33,388 bases of DNA, from assembly GCA_012840465.1 (NCBI GenBank), contig DULJ01000050.1, positions 1 to 33,388 on the forward strand, read 5' to 3'. The notes beneath the pieces were generated by a model, which saw nothing but the letters and a program-made list of their open reading frames with translations, searched no databases and was not told the origin of the DNA. Of this stretch, positions 12,300-18,077 are shown in pieces. A program made the translations under genes and the position numbers. Every line of letters starts with the position of its first letter. Position 1 is the first letter of the stretch. The DNA comes from Caryophanales bacterium. Lineage in GTDB: Bacteria; Bacillota; Bacilli; Bacillales; Bacillaceae_J.

Positions 12300-12464
12300 A
12301 AAAAGCACAATGTCTTTATAAAAAAGACTTTGAGCCGTGATACCAAAGATAGATCCCTTTTTACAAAAAAGCCCGATTTTATTAGCATTTCCAATGGATA
12401 TTCTTTTATACACTTTGTTGTAAATTTGCCTATTATTGGTGTATACATTCATTGGCATTTTATA

Positions 12465-12493
12465 ATCTTATCACAGCTAAAAAAAACCGTCAA
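12465..12493 (-). promoter_or_regulatory. SigA promoter of rpoB-rpoC
   Basis: TTGACG (12488-12493), a 17-nt spacer and TAAGAT (12465-12470) lie on the minus strand, with the -35 overlapping the 3' end of ybxB. The resulting leader before rpoB is about 190 nt long. It contains a short GTCTTT/AAAGAC hairpin near 12311-12330 and the perfect palindrome at 12280-12299. Confidence 0.85.
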
Positions 12494-13092
12494 CTTTTTT
12501 TTGATTTTATGATATAATATCCCTTTTTCTTCGCAACAACTTCCACTTCATTAAAAAGAGACTTCAGTTTTTCAATGGCAGACGGAGCCCCTTGTTTTTT
12601 CTGAATAACAATCCATAGTTCTCCTTGATCTGTTAGATGTTGAAAAGATTGCTTGAAAATTTCATGAACCACCTTTTTCCCCGCCCGAATCGGAGGATTG
12701 CTAACAATCATAGCAAATGAGTGATCCATTACATTTTTAAATAGATCACTTTGATAAATCGAGACATTATTAACCTTGTTCTGTTCGCTGTTTTTTCTTG
12801 CTAACTGTAGGGCTCTCTCATTCACATCTACCATTTCAACCTGACGATCCGGGTTTTCCTTTGCGAGCGTCAGCCCAATCGGACCATAACCGCAGCCAAT
12901 ATCCAATACATTTCCCCGGGTAGCAGGAATGACGATTGTATCGATTAATAATTTCGAACCAAAATCAACTTCACTTTTTGAGAATACTCCTAAGTCTGAT
13001 GTGAAAATAAAAGTATTGCCTTTGAGTTTATATTCAAAGGTGAAAGGTTTGCTTTCTACGGAAGGATTACTTGAATAGTAATGTTCGTTCAT
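12490..13092 (-). CDS. ybxB: Class I SAM-dependent methyltransferase, RsmC-like (YbxB)
   Basis: This is a 200-residue Rossmann-fold methyltransferase of the small RsmC/RlmG-like group. SAM-binding motif I reads VLDIGCGYGPIGL near 61-73. An acidic VDVNERAL strand end follows, and the catalytic NPPIRAGK (N-P-P-x motif for N-methylation) lies near 131-138. The likely substrate is a guanine in rRNA, by family analogy only. It sits between rplL and rpoB as in B. subtilis. The rplL terminator lies upstream, so expression probably depends on readthrough. The ribosome binding site, AAGGGG about 12 nt from the ATG, is weak. Confidence 0.9.
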   Translation of the reverse strand: MNEHYYSSNPSVESKPFTFEYKLKGNTFIFTSDLGVFSKSEVDFGSKLLIDTIVIPATRGNVLDIGCGYGPIGLTLAKENPDRQVEMVDVNERALQLARKNSEQNKVNNVSIYQSDLFKNVMDHSFAMIVSNPPIRAGKKVVHEIFKQSFQHLTDQGELWIVIQKKQGAPSAIEKLKSLFNEVEVVAKKKGYYIIKSKKS

Positions 13093-13121
13093 ATTTAATA
13101 CGCAACCCCTTTTTATTGTAT

Positions 13122-13152
13122 AAAAAAAAGCTCACTCAAATGAGCAAGCTTT
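13122..13152 (-). terminator. Rho-independent terminator after rplL
   Basis: On the minus strand AGCTTGCTCA and TGAGTGAGCT pair around a 2-nt centre, followed by eight Ts. It lies about 32 nt after the rplL stop and 30 nt before the ybxB start, so it separates the L10-L12 unit from ybxB and rpoBC. Confidence 0.9.
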
Positions 13153-13183
13153 CTTTTTAGAAGATTGAATAAAGTAAAGTTAA

Positions 13184-13549
13184 TTACTTAACTTCAACGT
13201 TAGCTCCAACTTCGTCAAGTTTAGCTTTGATTTCTTCAGCTTCTTCTTTAGATATGCCTTCTTTAAGCGGCTTTGGAGTGTTGTCTACTAAGTCTTTTGC
13301 TTCTTTTAAGCCAAGACCAGTGATTTCGCGAACAACTTTGATAACTTTGATCTTTTGGTCGCCAGCGCTAGCTAAGATTACGTCAAATTCAGTTTTCTCT
13401 TCAGCAGCAGCACCACCAACAGCAGCTCCACCCATAACAACTGGAGCAGCAGCAGTTACGCCGAATTCTTCCTCGATAGCTTTTACTAAGTCATTTAATT
13501 CCAAAACAGTCATATTTTTAACCGCTTCAATGATTTGTTCTTTAGTCAT
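13184..13549 (-). CDS. rplL: 50S ribosomal protein L7/L12
   Basis: L7/L12 is the multicopy stalk protein that recruits and activates translational GTPases. It has 121 residues. The N-terminal dimerisation domain ([21 protein letters not shown]) is followed by an alanine- and glycine-rich hinge at about 35-52 ([18 protein letters not shown]) and a C-terminal factor-binding domain with [19 protein letters not shown]. The ATG at 13549 follows AAGGAGGAAA. It lies 53 nt after rplJ, as in nearly all bacteria, and a terminator follows. Confidence 0.99.
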   Translation of the reverse strand: MTKEQIIEAVKNMTVLELNDLVKAIEEEFGVTAAAPVVMGGAAVGGAAAEEKTEFDVILASAGDQKIKVIKVVREITGLGLKEAKDLVDNTPKPLKEGISKEEAEEIKAKLDEVGANVEVK

Positions 13550-13602
13550 TTGAATTTTCCTCCTTAAATATCATTCAGTTTTTTTGTATTTAATAACAGT
13601 TC

Positions 13603-14103
13603 TTAAGCACCTTGTTCTTCTTTTTGATCAGCAACAGCTTTTGTTGCAAGAGCAAGATTGCGGATTGGAGCTTGTAATACGCTAAGCAACATAGAAAGTA
13701 AACCTTCGCGTGATGGAAGTTCAGCTAACGCTTTCACTTCTTCTACACTTGCAATTGTACCTTCGATGATACCTGCTTTAATTTCTAAGTTCTCATGCTT
13801 TTTAGCAAATTCGTTAATAATTTTCGCAGGAGCTACTACATCTTCTACTCCGAATGCAACGGCAGTTGGTCCAACTAACTTGTCGTTAAGGTCAGCAAAG
13901 TTAGTAGCTTCAGTTGCACGACGCATCATTGTATTTTTGTATACTTTAAATTCAATACCTGCTTCACGTAATTGTTTACGTAATTCAGTTACTTCAGCAA
14001 CATCTAGTCCACGGTAATCAACGAATACTACTGATTTGCTTGCTTGTAACTTATCAGTGATTTCTTGAACTAGTTGTTTCTTTTGTTCAATGACAGCGCT
14101 CAT
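13603..14103 (-). CDS. rplJ: 50S ribosomal protein L10
   Basis: L10 anchors L7/L12 dimers at the base of the ribosomal stalk and, with L12, represses its own synthesis by binding the leader RNA. The 166-residue protein has the conserved [21 protein letters not shown] segment near 26-46 and a C-terminal helix for L12 dimers. The ATG at 14103 follows AGGAGGTG. A typical L10 leader and a consensus promoter lie upstream. Confidence 0.98.
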   Translation of the reverse strand: MSAVIEQKKQLVQEITDKLQASKSVVFVDYRGLDVAEVTELRKQLREAGIEFKVYKNTMMRRATEATNFADLNDKLVGPTAVAFGVEDVVAPAKIINEFAKKHENLEIKAGIIEGTIASVEEVKALAELPSREGLLSMLLSVLQAPIRNLALATKAVADQKEEQGA

Positions 14104-14153
14104 CTTTACACCTCCTGTAGAATTTTATACCGTACGTGTTTTTATATAATCCG

Positions 14154-14172
14154 AGGCATCCGACGGATGCCT
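14154..14172 (-). other. Proximal hairpin in the rplJ leader
   Basis: AGGCATCC and GGATGCCT form a perfect 8-bp stem with a 3-nt loop about 50 nt upstream of rplJ. No T-run follows. It is the last of three successive hairpins in this leader. Confidence 0.6.
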
Positions 14173-14206
14173 TATTTTTATTCAATGAACTTCTGAATAA
14201 AAATAA
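14172..14206 (-). other. AT-rich perfect inverted repeat in the rplJ leader
   Basis: Two perfect 13-nt arms, TTATTTTTATTCA and TGAATAAAAATAA, flank a 9-nt loop. It lies between the attenuator-like hairpin and the GGATGCC hairpin. Its TTATTCAGAAG core is also found in the dispersed repeat near 32892-32904, so it may be a worn copy of that element. Confidence 0.6.
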
Positions 14207-14237
14207 TAAAGCCTCCAACGTCAGTAGACATGGAGGC
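14201..14237 (-). terminator. Attenuator-type terminator in the rplJ leader
   Basis: On the minus strand GCCTCCA and TGGAGGC form a 7-bp G+C-rich stem, followed by TTTATTATTTTT. It is downstream of the L10-binding motif and upstream of the rplJ start, where it could end transcription early. Whether it is active, or simply tuned for partial readthrough, cannot be told by eye. Confidence 0.65.
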
Positions 14238-14274
14238 GTAATAGATCCGTTCATTACGAAATATAACAGATTTA

Positions 14275-14335
14275 TAAACACACCTCGGTAGGAGTTTTAA
14301 GCCTTAAGGCGGCACCTACGGTCTACGGTATAACG
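14275..14335 (-). promoter_or_regulatory. Ribosomal protein L10 leader (autoregulatory RNA)
   Basis: The transcribed leader contains GACCGTAGGTGCCGCC, AAGGCTTAAAAC and CTCCTACCGAGGTG. This is the conserved pattern of the bacterial L10 leader, in which L10(L12)4 binds a kink-turn-like element mimicking its 23S rRNA site. It sits between a consensus promoter and rplJ, the expected position. Confidence 0.85.
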
Positions 14336-14356
14336 ATTAATTTAACAACGTTTGTA

Positions 14357-14385
14357 ATTATAACTGTTTAAAATAAGTTTGTCAA
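14357..14385 (-). promoter_or_regulatory. Consensus SigA promoter of rplJ-rplL
   Basis: TTGACA (14380-14385), exactly 17 nt, then TATAAT (14357-14362) on the minus strand match both consensus hexamers perfectly. The -35 begins about 2 nt beyond the rplA stop codon. The L10 leader starts about 20 nt downstream. Confidence 0.95.
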
Positions 14386-14386
14386 C

Positions 14387-15088
14387 TTATTTTCCTAGTA
14401 ATAATGTAGAAACGTCAACTTTAATACCGGGGCCCATTGTAGAAGCAATCGCAACATTCTTCATGTATGTTCCTTTTGCTGCAGCCGGCTTAGCTTTTTG
14501 GATCGTCTCAACGATTGTTGCTAAGTTTCCAGAAAGCTTTTCATCTTCAAATGATGCTTTACCAATTGGAACATGAATGTTTCCAGCTTTGTCCACGCGA
14601 TACTCAACTTTACCTGCTTTAATATCGTTAATTGCTTTTGTAACATCAAATGTTACAGTACCAGTTTTAGGGTTTGGCATTAAACCTTTAGGTCCTAATA
14701 CACGACCAAGTTTACCAACTTCACCCATCATGTCAGGAGTAGCAACAACTACATCAAATTCAAACCAACCTTGTTGGATTTTTGTGATGAACTCTGCATC
14801 TCCAACATAGTCTGCGCCTGCAGCTTCTGCTTCTTTTACTTTTTCACCTTTAGCAAAAACTAACACGCGTTGAGTTTTACCAGTACCATATGGTAGAACT
14901 ACAGCCCCGCGAATTTGTTGGTCGGCTTTCTTAGGGTCAACACCTAAACGGAAAGCAACTTCAACACTTTCATCAAACTTAGCTGTAGCAGCCTTTTTAA
15001 CTAATTCAATAGCTTCTTGAACCGGATAAGCTTTTGAACGGTCAACGAGCTTTGTAAACTCTTGATATCTTTTACCTTTTTTAGCCAT
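14387..15088 (-). CDS. rplA: 50S ribosomal protein L1
   Basis: L1 forms the mobile stalk that helps move E-site tRNA, and in many bacteria it represses its own operon by binding the mRNA. The protein has 233 residues, with [17 protein letters not shown] at the N-terminus and the conserved [15 protein letters not shown] motif near 133-147. The ATG at 15088 follows GAGGAGG. It lies 113 nt after rplK; the spacer holds two RNA structures, one of which resembles an L1-binding site. Confidence 0.98.
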   Translation of the reverse strand: MAKKGKRYQEFTKLVDRSKAYPVQEAIELVKKAATAKFDESVEVAFRLGVDPKKADQQIRGAVVLPYGTGKTQRVLVFAKGEKVKEAEAAGADYVGDAEFITKIQQGWFEFDVVVATPDMMGEVGKLGRVLGPKGLMPNPKTGTVTFDVTKAINDIKAGKVEYRVDKAGNIHVPIGKASFEDEKLSGNLATIVETIQKAKPAAAKGTYMKNVAIASTMGPGIKVDVSTLLLGK

Positions 15089-15106
15089 AATAAATCCTCC
15101 TCGTAT

Positions 15107-15132
15107 GTGGTTATAACGGTTTTACCTCCCAC
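15107..15132 (-). promoter_or_regulatory. Candidate L1-binding motif upstream of rplA (copy A)
   Basis: On the minus strand GTGG-GA-GGT-AAA-ACC-GTTATAA-CCAC makes a 4-bp outer stem, an asymmetric internal loop and a 3-bp inner stem. It ends about 5 nt upstream of the rplA Shine-Dalgarno. It matches the plan of a motif in the same position before rplK. L1 operators in other bacteria have this two-stem, asymmetric-loop form; the assignment is inference. Confidence 0.5.
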
Positions 15133-15138
15133 GAATAA

Positions 15139-15173
15139 AGGTTGCGAGTGTCGATAATCAATACTCACAACCT
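15139..15173 (-). other. Hairpin in the rplK-rplA spacer
   Basis: AGGTTGTGAGT pairs with ACTCGCAACCT (11 bp with one G.T) across a 13-nt loop. The 3' side is followed by TTATTCG, without a useful T-run. It may set L11/L1 stoichiometry by processing or stabilisation. Confidence 0.6.
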
Positions 15174-15201
15174 CTGCCAATTACCTTAGCGACTCACGGG
15201 A

Positions 15202-15627
15202 TTAGTCTTCAATAACAATTCCCATGCTACGTGCTGTACCTTCAACCATGCGCATTGCAGATTCTACACTTGCAGCGTTAAGGTCAGGCATTTTCTCTTC
15301 TGCGATTTGGCGAACCTTATCACGCTTAACTGTAGCAACTTTCTGCTTATTTGGCTCACCAGAACCTGATTCGATTCCAGCAGCTTTCTTAAGAAGAACA
15401 GCAGCAGGCGGGGTTTTAGTAATAAATGTAAATGAGCGATCTTCGAATACAGTAATTTCAACAGGGATAATTAAACCAGCTTGTTCTGCTGTACGAGCAT
15501 TAAACTCCTTACAGAATCCCATGATGTTTACACCTGCTTGACCTAACGCAGGACCAACTGGTGGTGCTGGATTAGCTTTACCTGCAGGAATTTGAAGTTT
15601 TACAATTTTAATAACTTTTTTAGCCAC
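15202..15627 (-). CDS. rplK: 50S ribosomal protein L11
   Basis: L11 forms the GTPase-associated centre with 23S rRNA and is needed for RelA-dependent sensing of uncharged tRNA. The 141-residue protein starts [30 protein letters not shown]; the proline-rich turn is the thiostrepton-contact region and is intact. I chose the GTG at 15627, 8 nt from AAGGAGG; an in-frame GTG three codons upstream lies inside the Shine-Dalgarno. It has its own promoter and a structured leader, and rplA follows. Confidence 0.98.
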   Translation of the reverse strand: MAKKVIKIVKLQIPAGKANPAPPVGPALGQAGVNIMGFCKEFNARTAEQAGLIIPVEITVFEDRSFTFITKTPPAAVLLKKAAGIESGSGEPNKQKVATVKRDKVRQIAEEKMPDLNAASVESAMRMVEGTARSMGIVIED

Positions 15628-15656
15628 GAGACACACCTCCTTAAATAGTCCGTGAT

Positions 15657-15688
15657 GTGGTAAAATTAGGTCCTTTAGACCCTCCCAC
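15657..15688 (-). promoter_or_regulatory. Candidate L1-binding motif upstream of rplK (copy B)
   Basis: On the minus strand GTGG-GAG-GGTC-TAAAG-GACC-TAATTTTA-CCAC makes a 4-bp outer stem, an asymmetric internal loop and a 4-bp inner stem. It ends about 14 nt before the rplK Shine-Dalgarno. The plan is the same as copy A before rplA. In E. coli the L1 operator lies before rplK, so the position suits autoregulation of the L11-L1 unit. Confidence 0.55.
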
Positions 15689-15713
15689 TCATACTCCTAT
15701 ATATATCTACAAA

Positions 15714-15733
15714 AGTCTCTGTAATTTGAGACT
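15714..15733 (-). other. Hairpin in the rplK leader
   Basis: AGTCTC and GAGACT form a 6-bp stem with an 8-nt loop, followed by TTTTG; outer bases CCTAT and ATAGG can extend the fold. It starts about 15 nt downstream of the promoter -10. It could pause or weakly attenuate transcription. Confidence 0.45.
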
Positions 15734-15749
15734 CATAGGAAACACAAGA

Positions 15750-15778
15750 ATTCTATCATTAATATCGTCCCAATGCAA
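15750..15778 (-). promoter_or_regulatory. SigA promoter of rplK-rplA
   Basis: TTGCAT (15773-15778), 17 nt, TAGAAT (15750-15755) on the minus strand. It lies directly after the nusG stop codon, which agrees with a separate L11-L1 unit. The leader before rplK is about 120 nt. Confidence 0.75.
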
Positions 15779-15786
15779 GGACTTTC

Positions 15787-16320
15787 TTAAAGCGATTTAA
15801 TTTGTGTGAACTCCAATTCAACCGGTGTTTCTCTACCGAACATGTTAACATGAACTTTAACCTTTTGCTTGTCCATATCAATTTCTTCAATTGTCCCTGT
15901 GAAGTTCGTAAATGGTCCTTCAATGACACGCACCGTATCCTTAAGCGAGAAGTCAATTTCTGTTGGCATTTTGTCCATTCCCATTCTTTTCAGGATTACA
16001 TCGACTTCATCGGGTTGAAGCGGAATAGGTTTAGAGCCGGAACCCGTTGACCCGACGAATCCTGTTACACCAGGCGTATTTCTTACAACATACCAGGAAT
16101 CATCAGTCATAATAATTTCAACTAATACATATCCGGGAAATACCTTTTTCTTAACGATTTTCTTTTTGCCATTCTTTATTTCCTGTTCTTCTTCTTCTGG
16201 AACAACAATGCGGAATATTTTATCTGACATTCCCATTGATTCAACACGTTTTTCTAAATTTGTTTTTACTTTATTTTCATATCCGGAATACGTATGCACA
16301 ACATACCAATTTTTTTCCAT
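15787..16320 (-). CDS. nusG: Transcription elongation/pausing factor NusG
   Basis: NusG binds the beta' clamp helices; in B. subtilis it stimulates pausing and links RNA polymerase to other factors. The protein has 177 residues. The NGN domain (WYVVHTYSGYENKVKTNLEKR, then KKKVFPGYVLVE) covers about 5-105, and the C-terminal KOW domain (DTVRVIEGPFTNFTGTIEEID) about 128-175. The Shine-Dalgarno (CCCTCCC on the plus strand at 16346-16352) is 25 nt from the ATG. A 5-bp hairpin lies between them and would bring the effective spacing to about 8 nt. A promoter, a terminator and a repeat-like element lie upstream. Confidence 0.98.
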   Translation of the reverse strand: MEKNWYVVHTYSGYENKVKTNLEKRVESMGMSDKIFRIVVPEEEEQEIKNGKKKIVKKKVFPGYVLVEIIMTDDSWYVVRNTPGVTGFVGSTGSGSKPIPLQPDEVDVILKRMGMDKMPTEIDFSLKDTVRVIEGPFTNFTGTIEEIDMDKQKVKVHVNMFGRETPVELEFTQIKSL

Positions 16321-16326
16321 TCATTT

Positions 16327-16343
16327 TGGACGTTTTTAGTCCA
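16327..16343 (-). promoter_or_regulatory. Hairpin between the nusG Shine-Dalgarno and start codon
   Basis: TGGAC and GTCCA flank a 7-nt loop (TAAAAAC on the minus strand). Two nucleotides separate it from GGGAGGG and six from the ATG. With the hairpin folded the spacing becomes normal; unfolded, it is 25 nt, too long for efficient initiation. Confidence 0.6.
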
Positions 16344-16390
16344 TTCCCTCCCTAATTGGGTATTTCGCTGCCAACCCCATGAAGTAATTT

Positions 16391-16437
16391 TAAAGCGTTT
16401 CCGCTGAACGGCGCTAAATGGGTGGCTTCCGCTTTTC
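16391..16437. repeat. Dispersed-repeat-like element upstream of nusG
   Basis: On the minus strand the segment begins AAAAGCGGAAGC, the same start as the repeat near 21768-21815 and close to the one at 21325 (AAAAGCGCAAGC). It also holds a short AGCG/CGCT palindrome. It lies between the terminator and the nusG ribosome binding site, so it is part of the nusG 5' untranslated region. Confidence 0.5.
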
Positions 16438-16446
16438 GAATAAAGA

Positions 16447-16468
16447 CAAAAAAACCCGCGGACGGGTT
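16447..16468 (-). terminator. Rho-independent terminator between secE and nusG
   Basis: AACCCG and CGGGTT form a 6-bp stem with a 4-nt loop, followed by seven Ts in total on the minus strand. It lies about 30 nt downstream of a promoter -10, so it may act on that promoter as well as on transcripts from secE. Confidence 0.8.
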
Positions 16469-16498
16469 CTATTTCCTGTATTTCCTTGATTACTCAAC

Positions 16499-16525
16499 AT
16501 TATACCATAATTCATCAAAGTGCAA
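16499..16525 (-). promoter_or_regulatory. Candidate extended -10 promoter upstream of nusG
   Basis: On the minus strand TGGTATAAT gives an extended -10 (TATAAT at 16499-16504) with TTGCAC (16520-16525) at a short 15-nt spacing. It starts 4 nt after the secE stop. A good terminator lies about 30 nt downstream. Confidence 0.6.
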
Positions 16526-16529
16526 TAAC

Positions 16530-16712
16530 CTAACCGAGAATTAAACGTATTAACGATGAAATCCCCATATCTACAATGGTAAAAAACAACGCAACAAATG
16601 TAACTGTAACAATTGTTGTTATTGTGTACTTTGTTAATTCCTTTTTCTTCGGCCAACTTACTTTTTTCATTTCGCGGACAACATCGCGAAAGAACCTTAC
16701 GATACGTTGCAT
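16530..16712 (-). CDS. secE: Preprotein translocase subunit SecE
   Basis: SecE is the single-span clamp of the SecYEG channel in the membrane. From the chosen ATG at 16712 it has 60 residues: a short amphipathic N-terminus, the conserved VVREMKKVSWPKKKELTKYT cytoplasmic segment, then one membrane span (ITTIVTVTFVALFFTIVDMGIS). A longer open frame begins 23 codons upstream, but GGAGGTAACT lies just before this ATG and the family starts here. In B. subtilis rpmGB precedes secE; here only 122 nt separate secE from sigH, too short for L33. Confidence 0.96.
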   Translation of the reverse strand: MQRIVRFFRDVVREMKKVSWPKKKELTKYTITTIVTVTFVALFFTIVDMGISSLIRLILG

Positions 16713-16788
16713 GTAGTTACCTCCAACTTCACGTTCAACATTATATAATAGGATACAATTATCCATCCTTCTATTATTCACTTGTAAA

Positions 16789-16818
16789 ACTGTAACATAG
16801 TCATAATTTAAATGTCAA
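16789..16818 (-). promoter_or_regulatory. Candidate promoter for secE
   Basis: A perfect TTGACA (16813-16818) is followed after 18 nt by TACAGT (16789-16794), preceded by TG as in an extended -10. It lies 16 nt after the sigH stop codon. The -10 hexamer is weak, so strength is uncertain. Confidence 0.5.
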
Positions 16819-16834
16819 TGTTAAAAAGGGAAGA

Positions 16835-17485
16835 TTACAGTGTAATTTCCCTTAATTCTAAATATCGTTCCAGCTTTCGTTTTACTCTTTGCAGCGCATT
16901 ATCGATTGACTTTACGTGACGATTTAAGTCTTCAGAAATCTCTTGATATGTACGCCCATCTAAATACAGACTTAGAACCTTTCGCTCTAAATCACTTAAT
17001 ATCTCAGCCATTTTACCTTCGATATCATCAAATTCCTCTTGATTAATAATCAGCTCTTCCGGGTCAAGTGCTTTCGTACCCGAGATGACGTCAAGCAATG
17101 TACGGTCGGATTCCTCATCATAGATGGGCTTATCCAATGAGACATAAGAGTTTAACGGAATATGCTTTTGACGTGTGGCTGTTTTAATCGCTGTTATAAT
17201 CTGCCTCGTAATGCACAACTCGGCAAATGCTTTAAAGGACGATAGCTTGTCTTCTTTAAAGTCACGAATCGCCTTATAAAGACCGATCATACCTTCTTGA
17301 ACGATATCCTCTCGATCCGCCCCAATTAAAAAATAAGACCTTGCCTTTGCACGAACAAAATTCTTGTACTTATTAATCAAGTACTCCAAAGCTTCACTAG
17401 AACCTGCGTGGACTTGTTCGACTATTTCTTCATCCTCTAGACGCCCTAAATCTTTGATCGTATCTTCTTTGAGGTTTATGCTCAC
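16835..17485 (-). CDS. sigH: RNA polymerase sigma factor SigH (sigma-30)
   Basis: SigH is the transition-phase sigma factor that drives early sporulation and competence genes in Bacillus. The protein has 216 residues and closely follows B. subtilis SigH. Region 2 (NFVRAKARSYFLIGADREDIVQEGMIGLYKAIRDF) covers about 42-76. A region 4 helix-turn-helix (LSDLERKVLSLYLDGRTYQEISEDLNRHVKSIDNALQRVKRKLE) lies at about 163-206. It starts with a GTG at 17485 behind GGAGGG. It has its own SigA promoter at 17529-17558. Its presence, with clear similarity to the sporulation sigma factor, suggests an endospore former. Confidence 0.98.
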   Translation of the reverse strand: MSINLKEDTIKDLGRLEDEEIVEQVHAGSSEALEYLINKYKNFVRAKARSYFLIGADREDIVQEGMIGLYKAIRDFKEDKLSSFKAFAELCITRQIITAIKTATRQKHIPLNSYVSLDKPIYDEESDRTLLDVISGTKALDPEELIINQEEFDDIEGKMAEILSDLERKVLSLYLDGRTYQEISEDLNRHVKSIDNALQRVKRKLERYLELREITL

Positions 17486-17528
17486 TCTCTGATCCCTCCG
17501 TCCACATCCGATGCATATAGATAGTAAT

Positions 17529-17558
17529 AGTATACAGCAGGTAAATTCAGGGAGTCAA
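17529..17558 (-). promoter_or_regulatory. SigA promoter of sigH
   Basis: TTGACT (17553-17558), an 18-nt spacer and TATACT (17529-17534) on the minus strand. In B. subtilis sigH is likewise read from a SigA promoter that AbrB represses; no AbrB site can be called by eye. Confidence 0.8.
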
Positions 17559-17562
17559 CCAT

Positions 17563-18072
17563 TCAACGGTCTCCTCGACGCCATTTTTCGAAAATTTCAG
17601 CAATTTCACCTTTTATTTTGATACGATTCGTTGCTTTTGATTGATTTGTTTCATGTAAAGATTTATTAATCTTTGTCTCAATCGAATTCATTTCGTTTAA
17701 TAACTCGCGTGCTGACTTTCTTAATGCCCCTTGACCGAATACCATCCATTGTTCAGTATAATCCGATGTGGCTACATGTACTTGTGTTTTTATGTTATTC
17801 AGCTCGTTGCCCATTTTTTCAATTCTTTCATCAGCAATTTCATTTTCCTTTGTATAAATTACTTCTACATTGTGGTTTGTTGTTTTTGTTTCAATACCTG
17901 GGACTTGGTGAGCATCGAACACGATGATGACGCGATATCCAGTAAAAGCTTTATATTCTGCCATTTTCTCGATTAATTTATCCCGAGCGGCTGCAAAGTC
18001 GGTTTTTTTCAATTCTCTTAGTTCCGGCCAAGCACCAATAATGTTGTAACCGTCGACGATTAGTACATCCAT
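17563..18072 (-). CDS. rae1: NYN-domain ribosome-associated endoribonuclease Rae1 (YacP)
   Basis: B. subtilis Rae1 (YacP) is a PIN-like NYN-domain endonuclease that enters the ribosomal A site and cleaves mRNA in a translation-dependent way. The 169-residue protein shows the NYN pattern: MDVLIVDGYNIIGAW at the N-terminus with the first acidic residue at D7, YRVIIVFDAHQVPG near 46-59, and the TSDYTEQW acidic patch near 101-108. It starts 5 nt after rlmB, so the two are translationally close. It ends the cysE-cysS-mrnC-rlmB-rae1 cluster just before the sigH promoter. Confidence 0.93.
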   Translation of the reverse strand: MDVLIVDGYNIIGAWPELRELKKTDFAAARDKLIEKMAEYKAFTGYRVIIVFDAHQVPGIETKTTNHNVEVIYTKENEIADERIEKMGNELNNIKTQVHVATSDYTEQWMVFGQGALRKSARELLNEMNSIETKINKSLHETNQSKATNRIKIKGEIAEIFEKWRRGDR

Positions 18073-18077
18073 AGTCG

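Noticed and set aside
12204-12458. 84-codon minus-strand ORF over the rpoB leader and start
   Set aside because: It overlaps the rpoB start in another frame, has no good ribosome binding site, and covers regulatory sequence (promoter downstream region and palindrome).
14087-14281. 64-codon minus-strand ORF in the rplJ leader
   Set aside because: It lies over the L10 leader hairpins and runs into rplJ in another frame; the codons are low in complexity and the RNA structure explains the sequence.
16414-16656. 80-codon ORF overlapping secE and the nusG leader, considered as the missing rpmGB
   Set aside because: It has no CxxC pairs or L33 pattern, and it is secE read in another frame followed by the terminator.
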